Shown here: piece by piece, positions 26,389-35,100 of the stretch
How the letters are laid out: each line of letters begins with the position of its first letter
How positions within the stretch are numbered: position 1 is the first letter of the stretch
DNA from: Bacteriovorax sp037444575
GTDB lineage: Bacteria; Bdellovibrionota; Bacteriovoracia; Bacteriovoracales; Bacteriovoracaceae
Reading direction: 5' to 3'
DNA length: 64,000 bases
Assembly (NCBI GenBank): GCA_037444575.1
Contig: JBBIME010000006.1
Location: forward strand, 292,517-356,516
Made by a program: the position numbers and the translations under genes
The notes under the pieces: model-generated
What the model was told of the DNA's origin: nothing
The model's input: the letters and a program-made list of their open reading frames with translations, nothing else
Database searches by the model: none

Positions 26389-27332
26389 GCAGCTTTCTTC
26401 CACGTTTTACCTGTTTCTAATTCTTCCAAGCCTTTTGCGAAGTGGTTTTTGGTTTTCTCAACAAGCGAAGAAAAGACTTCTTTTAATTCAACTTCATGTC
26501 CATGGGGAACAAGATCCTCATAACGAGCAAAAATACAAAACTCTTCATCTGAACTTCTCTTTGCATTGTTCATATTTCCATAGAAATTAAGAATTCTTGA
26601 TTCGAGTTTATAAAGTGAATATTCGTTATTCGATACAGGAGATTCTTCATCGAGCTTCTTAAAAGCATCTTCAACGTTGAGATGTCCGATGCGAGTATAA
26701 TGTTTCGTTGGGATTTTTAATTCCAGAATACTGGAATTTTTAATTTTGTTTAAAAAGTTTTTATCTTTTATTTTGAAAATAAATCCCACTTCAGACAACT
26801 GATGAATGAGAACTTTATCCCCATACTCATTGACGTCGTTATTGAGCTTAAAAACAATTGGAATATTAGCGTTTAATCTAAATGATCTAAGCGTGTAGTG
26901 CTCAAGAAGAATTTTTCGCATGACAAATTTTGAATAGATTTCATTATCAAGCCACTTCATTGATGTTAGTGTAAAGTAAGGACCTTGCTCGCCATCAAAT
27001 GAAAAAAGGATTTCATCTTTTCTTTCAAACCAAGTCAAACGAAGACGGCTATCGAGATATGATTCATACAAAGAGTACAGATCACTTTTTATTACTTTTA
27101 TTTTATTACATAGCCATACTGGTTTTGACTTCAATTCTTGCAGCGTTTGATTAAGTCTCATCAGGTGATAGTTATTGTTGAAGTTTTTGTAATGCTTTCT
27201 TTGAGCTAGGCAGGTCTGGTCCCAATTGGCCCAGTGAAAAGTTAGTTCTTTGGTCAGCTTTAAATGTGCTGTTAGATCACAAGAGCCTAGATAATCTTTT
27301 AGAGATAAACTTCTTACAGGTGCTGCGGCCAT
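26385..27332 (-). CDS. Hypothetical protein, possibly PilZ-like
   Basis: A 315-residue soluble protein that I do not recognise with certainty. The middle (about 150-225: FRLNANIPIVFKLNNDVNEYGDKVLIHQLSEVGFIFKI) has the strand pattern and an xLSEVGF element resembling the DxSxxG of PilZ domains. The arginine motif is weak. N- and C-terminal parts are helical and charged. A GGAGGATTT ribosome-binding site precedes the ATG. It is convergent with the MNIO/DUF2063 pair (4-bp stop overlap) and divergent from an HD-like gene. Confidence 0.5.
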   Translation of the reverse strand: MAAAPVRSLSLKDYLGSCDLTAHLKLTKELTFHWANWDQTCLAQRKHYKNFNNNYHLMRLNQTLQELKSKPVWLCNKIKVIKSDLYSLYESYLDSRLRLTWFERKDEILFSFDGEQGPYFTLTSMKWLDNEIYSKFVMRKILLEHYTLRSFRLNANIPIVFKLNNDVNEYGDKVLIHQLSEVGFIFKIKDKNFLNKIKNSSILELKIPTKHYTRIGHLNVEDAFKKLDEESPVSNNEYSLYKLESRILNFYGNMNNAKRSSDEEFCIFARYEDLVPHGHEVELKEVFSSLVEKTKNHFAKGLEELETGKTWKKAA

Positions 27333-27542
27333 TACAAAATCCTCCGAGAAATTAAATCAGTCATCATTTATCCTCATTTTAGCCAGCTCGCTTTTCAAAA
27401 GGGTGATAATTTTGCATTTTTTAAAAATGCTTGAATTTATTCTTTTTGCTCCTTAAGTTTGCCAAAAGACGAATCTTAAAAATTGTGTCTTTTCTGTGGC
27501 ACTTTTAATCACTTAAAATGAAACTTGAGTTATACTTAAAAT

Positions 27543-28550
27543 ATGAAGAACCCTTTCGATATCCTTGAACAAAATTCATTGAACTTTAAATTGACGCCTA
27601 TTTCTTTTAGAGAAATTTTCTTCATCTCTGAGTCCCCATGTGATGTTTATGCCCAGGTCGACGGACTTTTTAAGGTTGTTCTTTACAAGAAAGCGGAAAT
27701 TTCAAACTCACTATTAAAAGAATTATTACAAAAGAAATTAGCGAACCTCTTTGTCATGGAAGAGGACCGCCCATCTTTAAGACTTGCTCAGCAAGAAAAT
27801 TTAAAAAATGTTACTCGCTCACTCTCTATTGGTGATCCGCTTGAAAAGGCCCGTCTGCAAACCAATCTTCTAACGTTAAACTTAGGTTACCTTTATGAAG
27901 ATCCAACGGACGACAATCTTTTAAACCTACAGGTTCAAAGCGCAAAAAATCTTTCTATTTTCCTTTTTAATAAGCCTCAAATTCACGAGGCCCTATACAA
28001 AGAATTTATTAAGCAAGGACACCACTATGTTTTTGCACAACCTTTTATCTCAACTTTATTTCTTCTGGGAGTAATGAAAAACTCCCGCATGTATATAGAT
28101 AAGGACATCGAGCTCTTCTTCTTAACAAGTTATTTAAAAGATATTGGGATGTCGGCCATTCCTGTAGAAAAATATAACCAAGAAAATCTCGATGATGAGG
28201 ACAAAAAACTTCTCGCAAGTCACCCACAACTTTCCGTGAATATTTTAAGAGGACGAGTGCCCCTACCACCGAACCATTTAAAAATTATTTTAAATCATCA
28301 CATCTACAGTACTCTTACTAACCAGCTTAATCTTGCTGACAAAGATGATCCAAATACAATTTTTGGGTTTGAAACAATGATGATTTCTGTAATGGATACC
28401 GTTGCAGCGATGACGACGAATAGACCTTTTAGAAAATCTGTATCTCTCTATCAAAGTTTGGATTTGATTCGTTTGCTTATTGGTGAACAATATCCTCAAG
28501 AGTTTAAGTTGATCGTGTTTTATTTTAAGAATTTTTTTAAATCAATTTAA
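27543..28550 (+). CDS. HD-domain-like protein with degenerate motifs, no receiver
   Basis: A 335-residue protein lacking the receiver but carrying the same middle domain as its three paralogues (SPCDVYAQVDGLFKVVLYKKAE, about 30-90) and an HD-GYP-like C-terminus. The HD doublet reads KDIG (YLKDIGMSAIPVE) and the GYP segment reads NHHIYSTLTNQ, so catalytic metal ligands are missing. It may act as a c-di-GMP-responsive scaffold (inference). The start lies just after a TATACTTAAAAT-like stretch. The stop is 14 bp before a large inverted repeat leading to the next gene. Confidence 0.65.
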   Translation: MKNPFDILEQNSLNFKLTPISFREIFFISESPCDVYAQVDGLFKVVLYKKAEISNSLLKELLQKKLANLFVMEEDRPSLRLAQQENLKNVTRSLSIGDPLEKARLQTNLLTLNLGYLYEDPTDDNLLNLQVQSAKNLSIFLFNKPQIHEALYKEFIKQGHHYVFAQPFISTLFLLGVMKNSRMYIDKDIELFFLTSYLKDIGMSAIPVEKYNQENLDDEDKKLLASHPQLSVNILRGRVPLPPNHLKIILNHHIYSTLTNQLNLADKDDPNTIFGFETMMISVMDTVAAMTTNRPFRKSVSLYQSLDLIRLLIGEQYPQEFKLIVFYFKNFFKSI

Positions 28551-28563
28551 TCAAATAACAGAG

Positions 28564-28659
28564 TATTTCCCTCCTGCATAAATTTCTTTTCAAAGCGTAA
28601 TCAGAATGAAACACTTTGAAATATGTTTTTAATGCCAATTAATTCTAGGGAGGGAAATA
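28564..28659 (+). promoter_or_regulatory. Structured leader that could mask the ribosome-binding site
   Basis: TATTTCCCTCC (28564-28574) is the exact reverse complement of GGAGGGAAATA (28649-28659), the ribosome-binding site and spacer directly before ATG 28660. Inside this 11-bp helix is a second perfect pair, TTTCAAAG (28588-28595) with CTTTGAAA (28614-28621), extended by CATA (28577-28580) with TATG (28622-28625). The nested helices would hide the ribosome-binding site in RNA. Whether the RNA is made, and from which promoter, is not known. Confidence 0.45.
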
Positions 28660-28878
28660 ATGGCGACACCAGATATAAGTCCACTGACAGGTATCATTGC
28701 CGAAGATCTAGTCTATGTTGATTTTGGAGAACACGAAGGAAAATCTGTTCTTGAAGTTGCAGACACGTTGCCAGAGTACTACGAGTTTTTAATTGAGAGC
28801 AAAGAAGGTGGCAAATGCACTATTCGCCGCTCCAAAGACAAAAGCTTTCGCCTTTATGTTACTCAAACTGCCCATTAA
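28660..28878 (+). CDS. Small hypothetical protein, ExoX-C/DUF3820-like
   Basis: A 72-residue protein. The segment VYVDFGEHEGKSVLEVADTLPEYYEFLIESK resembles the small domain found at the C-terminus of exonuclease X and in DUF3820 proteins (a G-K-H-x-G-KS-L-x-E pattern followed by PEYxxFL). The function of this stand-alone form is unknown. The ribosome-binding site is unusually strong (AGGGAGGGAAATA) but lies within a long inverted repeat. A hairpin follows the stop. Confidence 0.6.
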   Translation: MATPDISPLTGIIAEDLVYVDFGEHEGKSVLEVADTLPEYYEFLIESKEGGKCTIRRSKDKSFRLYVTQTAH

Positions 28879-28892
28879 TTAGACACTATTCT

Positions 28893-28915
28893 CGGGGAAA
28901 GGCTCCCTTTCCCCG
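28893..28915 (+). terminator. GC-rich hairpin after the 72-residue gene
   Basis: CGGGGAAAG-GCTCC-CTTTCCCCG forms a 9-bp perfect stem 14 bp after the stop, followed only by CTTCTTAA. It is a likely but weak intrinsic terminator that insulates the phosphate operon. Confidence 0.55.
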
Positions 28916-28918
28916 CTT

Positions 28919-28936
28919 CTTAACCAAATCCTAACA
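28919..28936 (+). promoter_or_regulatory. Candidate Pho box upstream of pstC
   Basis: CTTAACC-AAAT-CCTAACA is a direct repeat with the 7-4-7 spacing of PhoB boxes and a TAAC core, 45 bp before pstC. The sequence differs from the E. coli consensus (CTGTCAT), so the call rests on architecture and on the presence of phoB in the same operon. Confidence 0.35.
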
Positions 28937-28980
28937 ATTCCCCCTTTAATTTTTGAGTATTTTTGTCGATTATGTGATCC

Positions 28981-29898
28981 ATGATCAAGCTAAATTCAAA
29001 AACTCAAGATGCTCTTTTATTTTACGCCTTGAGGCTCATTTCTCTTTTGGTCATAGGTCTACTTCTTTTCATTATTTTCATTCTATTTAAGGCTGCCTGG
29101 CCCTCTATTTCTCAGAATGGTTTGAGCTTCATCCTCAAAAAAGAATGGAACCCTGTAGAAGATCAATTTGGGGCACTCCCTTTTATTTTTGGAACCCTTA
29201 TTACTTCTTTAATTGCTGTGCTTATTGCTACTCCTATAAGTATCTTGGTGGCCCTTTTTATTTCTGAATACCTCCCAAAAAATATCGCAAATATTGTATC
29301 TATCTTAGTTGAAATGGTTGCGGCCATTCCAAGTATTGTTTTTGGTCTTTGGGGAATTTTTTATTTATCGCCACTCATGAAAACAACGATTGCACCTTTT
29401 TTAAAAAACTATTTTGGATATCTGCCTCTTTTTGAAGGGCCGAGTTTTGGAATTGGTATTCTCACAGCTTCACTTGTCTTGTCTGTGATGATCATTCCGA
29501 CAATATCTTCTATTTGTCGATCAATCTTTGAACTCGTTCCACAACATCAAAAAGAAGCATCGTATGCTTTGGCCTCTACTAAATTTGAAATGGTAAAAAT
29601 GGCAATCATTTCTCCATCGATTTCAGGAATAAGCAGTGCTGTGGTTCTAGGCCTTGGACGGGCATTGGGAGAAACCATGGCCGTCACGATGTTAATCGGA
29701 AACTCTCCTGTCATTTCTAAATCACTTTTTTCTCCTGCTGCAACCATGGCATCGGTCATGGCCAATGAATATACTGATGCCAATACTCCACTTCATGTGG
29801 CTTCCCTTTGTTATCTGGCACTTTTATTATTTTTAATTACGTTTCTTTCAAACCTTTTTGCAAAAAGTATTGTGAAGAATTTTTCAAAAACAGGTTGA
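28981..29898 (+). CDS. pstC: Phosphate ABC transporter permease PstC
   Basis: A 305-residue inner-membrane permease with six predicted TM helices. TM1 is about residues 17-43, and the core binding-protein-dependent transport signature is in GLGRALGETMAVTMLIGNSP. It has the PstC-typical VEMVAAIPSIVFGLWGIF and RSIFELVPQHQKEASYALAS segments. It forms the phosphate channel with PstA. It is the first gene of pstC-pstA-pstB-phoU-phoB-phoR; no pstS precedes it. Confidence 0.93.
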   Translation: MIKLNSKTQDALLFYALRLISLLVIGLLLFIIFILFKAAWPSISQNGLSFILKKEWNPVEDQFGALPFIFGTLITSLIAVLIATPISILVALFISEYLPKNIANIVSILVEMVAAIPSIVFGLWGIFYLSPLMKTTIAPFLKNYFGYLPLFEGPSFGIGILTASLVLSVMIIPTISSICRSIFELVPQHQKEASYALASTKFEMVKMAIISPSISGISSAVVLGLGRALGETMAVTMLIGNSPVISKSLFSPAATMASVMANEYTDANTPLHVASLCYLALLLFLITFLSNLFAKSIVKNFSKTG

Positions 29899-29907
29899 TA
29901 CAAAAGA

Positions 29908-30762
29908 ATGAATATTAATTACAAATTAGTTAGAAAAATTAAAAATCAATTATTCATTCTCGTGGTTATAATGAGTGCTGCCGTTGTGCTCATCCCACTA
30001 CTTCTCATTCTTAAATTTGTTTTTGAGCAAGGAGCAAATGCTCTCAGCCTAAACTTTTTTACTGAACTCCCAAAGCCAGTAGGTGAAATTGGTGGAGGGA
30101 TGAAGCACGCCATTATTGGTACCATCTACATCGTTCTTTTAGGTGCTGCGATAGCCATTCCTATAGGCGTGAGTTGTGGAATATATTTATCTGAATTTGG
30201 GAAAAGTAAACTTTCAAAAACGCTGAAACTAACTATCGACTTAATGAGCGGAATCCCTTCTATTGTTATTGGTATCTTTGCTTATCTCATGGTTGTTGTA
30301 CCATTAAAAAGTTTCTCTGCTCTTGCCGGGGGAGTTGCATTAAGTATTATCATGCTTCCCATTATTATTAAAACGAGCGAAGAGATTTTAAAACTTGTTC
30401 CCGATCATATTCGCGAGGCAGGCCTGGCGTTGGGACTACCACGGTGGAAAGTTATTCTCTTTATTATTTTAAAGGGAAGTATTTCCAATCTTCTAACAGG
30501 GATTATTCTTGCTATCTCCAGAGCTGCCGGAGAAACTGCTCCTCTTTTATTTACAGCATTTGGAAATATGTATTTAAGTTTTGATTTAAAAAAACCAATG
30601 GCGACTCTTCCAGTGCAAATCTACACTTATGCAATTTCTCCATTTAAAGACTGGCAACGACAGGCATGGGCAGGAGCCTTTGTTCTAATGGTTCTAATCC
30701 TGATAATGAATCTTTTTGCCAGATTTATTCTTAACAAAATCAAAGATAAAAAAGGGTTTTAA
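29908..30762 (+). CDS. pstA: Phosphate ABC transporter permease PstA
   Basis: A 284-residue permease pairing with PstC. Diagnostic segments are FFTELPKPVGEIGGGMKHAIIGT, LTIDLMSGIPSIVIGIFAY, KTSEEILKLVPDHIREAGLALGLPRWK and the coupling loop ISRAAGETAPLLFTAFGN. It has six TM helices. It starts 9 bp after pstC and ends 3 bp before pstB, so the genes are clearly co-transcribed. Confidence 0.93.
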   Translation: MNINYKLVRKIKNQLFILVVIMSAAVVLIPLLLILKFVFEQGANALSLNFFTELPKPVGEIGGGMKHAIIGTIYIVLLGAAIAIPIGVSCGIYLSEFGKSKLSKTLKLTIDLMSGIPSIVIGIFAYLMVVVPLKSFSALAGGVALSIIMLPIIIKTSEEILKLVPDHIREAGLALGLPRWKVILFIILKGSISNLLTGIILAISRAAGETAPLLFTAFGNMYLSFDLKKPMATLPVQIYTYAISPFKDWQRQAWAGAFVLMVLILIMNLFARFILNKIKDKKGF

Positions 30763-30765
30763 AAT

Positions 30766-31545
30766 ATGTCCAAGCTAGAAACAAATGACAAAATTATTTT
30801 AGAAGCAAAAAATGTCGAAGCGTGGTTTGGCGATTTTCATGCTGTAAAAGGAATCAGTGTTTCCTACAGTGAAAAAACAATTAACGCCATCATAGGACCT
30901 TCAGGTTGTGGTAAATCCACCTACCTTCGCTGCCTCAATCGCATCCATGAAGAAATCGAAGGAGCAAGAGTTAGCGGAGAAGTTCTTCTAGAAGGAAAAA
31001 ACATTTACGATAAAAAAATTGATGTGGTAGACGTCAGAAAAAGAATCGGAATGGTTTTTCAAAAACCCAATCCATTTCCCTCAATGAGTATCATGGATAA
31101 TGTTGTCATTGGATTGCGACTACAGGGTATTACTAAACGCTCAACTTTAATGGATGTTGCAGAATCATGTCTTAAAAAGGCAGCGTTATGGGAAGAAGTA
31201 AAAGATAAATTATACACTCTCGGGACATCCCTTTCAGGAGGGCAGCAGCAACGTCTTTGCATTGCGCGCGCGCTGGCAATCAACCCTCCAGTGCTTTTAA
31301 TGGATGAGCCTACATCGGCACTCGATCCAATCGCTACAGCTAAAATTGAAGAGTTGATGAATGAAATCAAACGAGATTATACTGTTATCATCGTCACTCA
31401 CAACATGCAGCAAGCTGCTCGAATTTCAGATTATACTTCGTTTTTTGTTTACGGTAAGATGATTGAGCACGGACTGAGTTCTGATATATTTACCAACCCG
31501 AAAGAAAAACAGACAGAAGATTATATCTCAGGACATTTCGGATAA
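30766..31545 (+). CDS. pstB: Phosphate ABC transporter ATPase PstB
   Basis: A 259-residue ATPase. Walker A is GPSGCGKST (about residue 45), followed by the PstB-specific RCLNRIHEEIEGARVSGEVLL and FQKPNPFPSMSIMDNV segments, the signature LSGGQQQRLCIARAL, Walker B VLLMDEPTSALD and the VTHNMQQAARISDYT segment. It energises the PstCA channel. It is separated by 16 bp from phoU. Confidence 0.95.
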   Translation: MSKLETNDKIILEAKNVEAWFGDFHAVKGISVSYSEKTINAIIGPSGCGKSTYLRCLNRIHEEIEGARVSGEVLLEGKNIYDKKIDVVDVRKRIGMVFQKPNPFPSMSIMDNVVIGLRLQGITKRSTLMDVAESCLKKAALWEEVKDKLYTLGTSLSGGQQQRLCIARALAINPPVLLMDEPTSALDPIATAKIEELMNEIKRDYTVIIVTHNMQQAARISDYTSFFVYGKMIEHGLSSDIFTNPKEKQTEDYISGHFG

Positions 31546-31561
31546 AATTAAAGAGGATAAT

Positions 31562-32197
31562 ATGGATATTTCGCCAAAGGATTTACGAGATAATATTTTA
31601 AAAATGGCCAGTCTTGTGGAGGCTTCACTTTCATCTTCTCTTAATCTCGATAAAGGGATTGAAGAAATATTTGAACTTGAGAGAAAAATAAATGAATTCC
31701 ACATGCTCATCGATGATGCCTGCTATAAATACATAGCTCTAAAAAGTCCAACAGCAAAAGACTTAAGAACTGCTATTGCCGTAATGAAAATAAATGCAGA
31801 ACTTGAACGAATTGGCGATCAATCACTAAAAATTAAACGCCAGTATCAATCAGTTGGAAAAGAGAACCTTCCAATTAAAAATATGGCACTTGAAGTAAAT
31901 ATCATGGTTAAAAATGCTCTTGATTCATTTGTCAGAAGCAATATAAAACTGGCAACAGATGTTATTCAATACGATCAGGAAATTAATACTCTTAACCGCG
32001 ATATCGTAAAAAACCACATCACCCAAATTAAAAATAATGAAATTGGTTTTGATGAAGGATATGCAATCATTAAGATCTCCAAAAACCTTGAGCGCATTGG
32101 TGATCACGCAAAAAACATAGCGGAAGATGTTATTTTCTTAGAATCTGGATCTGATATCCGTCATAATCCAGAATTCAAAATGGGGAAAAAGGAATAA
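31562..32197 (+). CDS. phoU: Phosphate signalling protein PhoU
   Basis: A 211-residue all-helical protein with two three-helix bundles. Each bundle carries a metal-binding E-x-x-x-D pattern (NAELERIGDQSLKI near residue 80 and SKNLERIGDHAKNIAED near 180). PhoU links Pst transporter state to PhoR to keep the regulon off when phosphate is plentiful. An AGAGGATAAT ribosome-binding site precedes the ATG. Confidence 0.94.
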   Translation: MDISPKDLRDNILKMASLVEASLSSSLNLDKGIEEIFELERKINEFHMLIDDACYKYIALKSPTAKDLRTAIAVMKINAELERIGDQSLKIKRQYQSVGKENLPIKNMALEVNIMVKNALDSFVRSNIKLATDVIQYDQEINTLNRDIVKNHITQIKNNEIGFDEGYAIIKISKNLERIGDHAKNIAEDVIFLESGSDIRHNPEFKMGKKE

Positions 32198-32200
32198 GAA

Positions 32201-32908
32201 ATGGAAAACGGATCAATCGTCATCATTGAAGATGAACAAGAAATCAATGAACTCGTTCAGTCACAAGTTGCTAGTTTTGGATTTAAGGTCATCCCTTTTT
32301 TGGATGGAAAAAAAGCGTTGGATTTCATTCAAACAAACGAATCAAAGGATACTCAGCTTTTTATCCTTGATCGAATGCTTCCTTCTATAAATGGTCTAGA
32401 AATTTGCAAATTTATTCGCCTTAATGATTCGACAAAAACAACACCGATTTTAATGCTCACTGCTTTAAGCACTCCAGAGCAAATTGTTGAAGGTCTGGAT
32501 GCTGGCGCTGATGACTATATGACTAAACCTTTTGATCACTCTATCTTGCTTGCAAGAGTAAGATCGCTCTTAAGAAGACGCCAATTAAGTCAAAAATCAG
32601 AAGAAAATAAGAAACTTCTTCACCATAAAAATCTAATGGTAGACACAGATCAATGCAAAACGTGGATTGATGATCAAATTATAGATCTGACTCTCTCAGA
32701 ATATAAAATCCTTTGCTGCTTTCTTCTTTCTCCGGGGAAAGTTCTTACAAGAAATCAGTTAGTGGAATTTATCCAGGATGGCCCCGTACATGTCACAGAT
32801 AGAACAATCGATACTCATATTTTTGGATTAAGAAAAAAGCTTGGTGACAATGCTTCAATTATTGAAACAATTCGAGGAATTGGTTATAGAGTCATAGGTC
32901 ATGATTGA
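32201..32908 (+). CDS. phoB: Phosphate response regulator PhoB (OmpR/PhoB type)
   Basis: A 235-residue regulator with an intact receiver domain: acidic pair E10-D11, phosphoacceptor D57 in FILDRMLPSINGLE, T87 and K109 in YMTKPFD. A winged-helix DNA-binding domain follows (about 135-235) with KVLTRNQLVEFI and VTDRTIDTHIFGLRKKLG. It starts 3 bp after phoU and overlaps phoR by 8 bp. Likely target is the direct repeat at 28919. Named PhoB from context. Confidence 0.9.
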   Translation: MENGSIVIIEDEQEINELVQSQVASFGFKVIPFLDGKKALDFIQTNESKDTQLFILDRMLPSINGLEICKFIRLNDSTKTTPILMLTALSTPEQIVEGLDAGADDYMTKPFDHSILLARVRSLLRRRQLSQKSEENKKLLHHKNLMVDTDQCKTWIDDQIIDLTLSEYKILCCFLLSPGKVLTRNQLVEFIQDGPVHVTDRTIDTHIFGLRKKLGDNASIIETIRGIGYRVIGHD

Positions 32909-34226
32909 AATTCGCTATAAAAGAATTCTTTTTTTTCAGGCGATTTTTCTAATTGTCCTCGCCATTTCTTCCTACGTTCTTTTAAAAAATAATTATATCC
33001 TCATCGATTTTCTCACAATGTGGATTGTTGCACTTTTACTCAATCTATTTTTTCTGAAGAAGTATGCTCTCCCAAGTAAGGGGCTTCTTCAAAAAATAGA
33101 TTCTTTTACTGCAAAAGAGGATTTATCCTGGGCCGAAATCGAAGAGACTATAACTAAAAAAGATGTCGCACTCATAAAACAAAAAAAAGAATTTGAGTTA
33201 GAAAATTTAAAATACAAATTATTGCTCGACTCCCTCGAAGATCCTGTTTGTATTTTAAATAAAGAACTTATTATTATTTATGCAAACCTTGCTTTTATGA
33301 AGCAGTTTCATGTTAATGAAGATAAACTACCTGCTCCATTATTTGAGGTATCCCGCAATCTGGATTTTCAGGAATTCTTGAAAAAAACAATTGGTGACAA
33401 ATCAATTTCCAAACTAAGTTATTTTACTTTTAATCAATTACAGGACTCCCACAAAACATATTTTGATTTAAAAGTTTTCCCTGTGAATAACACCAGCAAC
33501 TTCCTGTGCCTTTTGCATGATGTGACTGAAAAAAAAATGGCAGACCAAATTCGCGAAGACTTTGTTGCGAACTTTTCTCACGAAGTAAGAACGCCATTAA
33601 CTATCCTTAATGGACAAATGCAAAACTTAAAACTCTCTCTGCAAAATGATCAAAATTTTGAAACCCGTTTTGCTCCTTCGTTTATAAAAATTGAAAACAA
33701 TTCCAGACGCTTGATAAATCTTTTTAATGACCTTCTTCGGTTAAACTCCATTGAAACGAAAAAAGATCTTTCAAAGGAAGCAATTGATATTGAAGAGATG
33801 ATTAACTTTCTTTCTCAAGATCTCCTTATAAACTATCCTAACAAAAATGTAGAATTTGATATAAAACTTAATCAAAAAATCTTCCTAGTCGACTACAACC
33901 TTTTTGAGCAAGCTCTAATTAATCTCATCGATAATTCTCTTAAATATATTGAATCCAAAGGCATCATCACAATTAGAAGTTTCCATGAAGATGGCTGGGA
34001 TCATTTAGTGATTACAGATAATGGTGTTGGCATTCCTGAAGATCAGGTTCATCGTATCTTTGAACGCTTCTTCAGAGTCGATGTCTCCCGCTCTTCTGAA
34101 ATCAAGGGAACTGGACTAGGACTGGCCATTGTTAAACACATCATTCAAAAACATGAAGGGCGGATAAAAGTCCAAAGCCGCAAAGAAGAAGGAACTAGTT
34201 TTACTCTCTCTTTTCCAGAGAATTAG
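32901..34226 (+). CDS. phoR: Phosphate sensor histidine kinase PhoR
   Basis: A 441-residue membrane kinase. Two TM helices (about 8-27 and 34-52) with almost no periplasmic loop match the PhoR type that senses through Pst/PhoU. A PAS domain (about 110-205) follows, then the HisKA phosphoacceptor H227 in ANFSHEVRTPLTIL and HATPase motifs EQALINLIDNSLKY, ITDNGVGIP and KGTGLGLAIVKHII. Its TAG interlocks with the convergent flagellin stop (TTAG). Confidence 0.9.
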   Translation: MIEIRYKRILFFQAIFLIVLAISSYVLLKNNYILIDFLTMWIVALLLNLFFLKKYALPSKGLLQKIDSFTAKEDLSWAEIEETITKKDVALIKQKKEFELENLKYKLLLDSLEDPVCILNKELIIIYANLAFMKQFHVNEDKLPAPLFEVSRNLDFQEFLKKTIGDKSISKLSYFTFNQLQDSHKTYFDLKVFPVNNTSNFLCLLHDVTEKKMADQIREDFVANFSHEVRTPLTILNGQMQNLKLSLQNDQNFETRFAPSFIKIENNSRRLINLFNDLLRLNSIETKKDLSKEAIDIEEMINFLSQDLLINYPNKNVEFDIKLNQKIFLVDYNLFEQALINLIDNSLKYIESKGIITIRSFHEDGWDHLVITDNGVGIPEDQVHRIFERFFRVDVSRSSEIKGTGLGLAIVKHIIQKHEGRIKVQSRKEEGTSFTLSFPEN

Positions 34227-35053
34227 AGTCCACCAACGAGTTTTAAAATAACTCCAGGCTGATCATTTGAAAGCTTAAGCATAGAAAGACTTGCTGATTG
34301 GGCAATTTGCATTTTTGCTCTATTGGCCGCCTCTTTGGCAACATCAGTGTCTCTGATTTTAGAATTACTGCTGGATAAATTCTCTTTAGAAACTTGCAAA
34401 TTTTGAATGACTGAATTCATGCGATTGCCCATGCTTCCAAGCATTGCTCTACTTTTGCTGATTTCTCCCATCATCTTATCTAGGGCACCAAGTGAATGTT
34501 GAGCTGATTCTTTTGATCGAAGATTAATGGAAGCAATTCCAAAATTATTGCTGGAATCCATAGTGCTTCCCATGTCGTAACGAATGCGATTTAATTCATC
34601 ACCAGTTACTCCAATTTGAAGATCATAAACACTATTTTTATCTTTTATGATGTTATTGCCATTAAAGCTTGTTGAAGCAGTCAAACGCTGAACTTCTTGC
34701 TTCATGCTCTGAAATTCTTTATCGATTACGATGCGATCCATGTCTGAAACAGTGTCACTCGCTGACTGAATTGAAAGCTCTCGAAGCCTTGCTGTAACCT
34801 CTTGCATAGTGTTAAGAGATCCTTCGGCGACTTGAAGAAGAGAGATTGAATCGTTTGTATTTCTTTCAGCTTGAGAGTTACTTCTAATAATCGATTTCAT
34901 TTTTTCTGAAATCGCTAGCCCTGCAGGATCATCTGCTGATCTGACAATTCTCTCCCCTGAAGACAATTGACTATCTTCTTTTGCTCGTTCTTCGGTTTGC
35001 TGTTGCAGATACCTCTGAGCGACCATGGATTGAATATTGGTCGAAACGCGCAT
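34223..35053 (-). CDS. fliC: Flagellin
   Basis: A 276-residue filament protein with conserved D0/D1 ends: N-terminal RVSTNIQSMVAQRYLQQQ...LSSGERIVRSADDPAGLAISEKM, and C-terminal NRMNSVIQNLQVSKENLSSSNSKIRDTDVAKEAA...QSASLSMLKLS. The central D2/D3 region is almost absent, giving a minimal flagellin. The extreme C-terminus (NDQPGVILKLVGGL) departs from the usual ANQxPQxxLxLL ending. A FliA-like promoter lies about 48 bp upstream. It is a single gene here with no adjacent fliD or fliS. Confidence 0.94.
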   Translation of the reverse strand: MRVSTNIQSMVAQRYLQQQTEERAKEDSQLSSGERIVRSADDPAGLAISEKMKSIIRSNSQAERNTNDSISLLQVAEGSLNTMQEVTARLRELSIQSASDTVSDMDRIVIDKEFQSMKQEVQRLTASTSFNGNNIIKDKNSVYDLQIGVTGDELNRIRYDMGSTMDSSNNFGIASINLRSKESAQHSLGALDKMMGEISKSRAMLGSMGNRMNSVIQNLQVSKENLSSSNSKIRDTDVAKEAANRAKMQIAQSASLSMLKLSNDQPGVILKLVGGL

Positions 35054-35100
35054 TTCTCTTCCTTGAAATACATAAAACTTCTACCGTGAAGTTTCATAAC

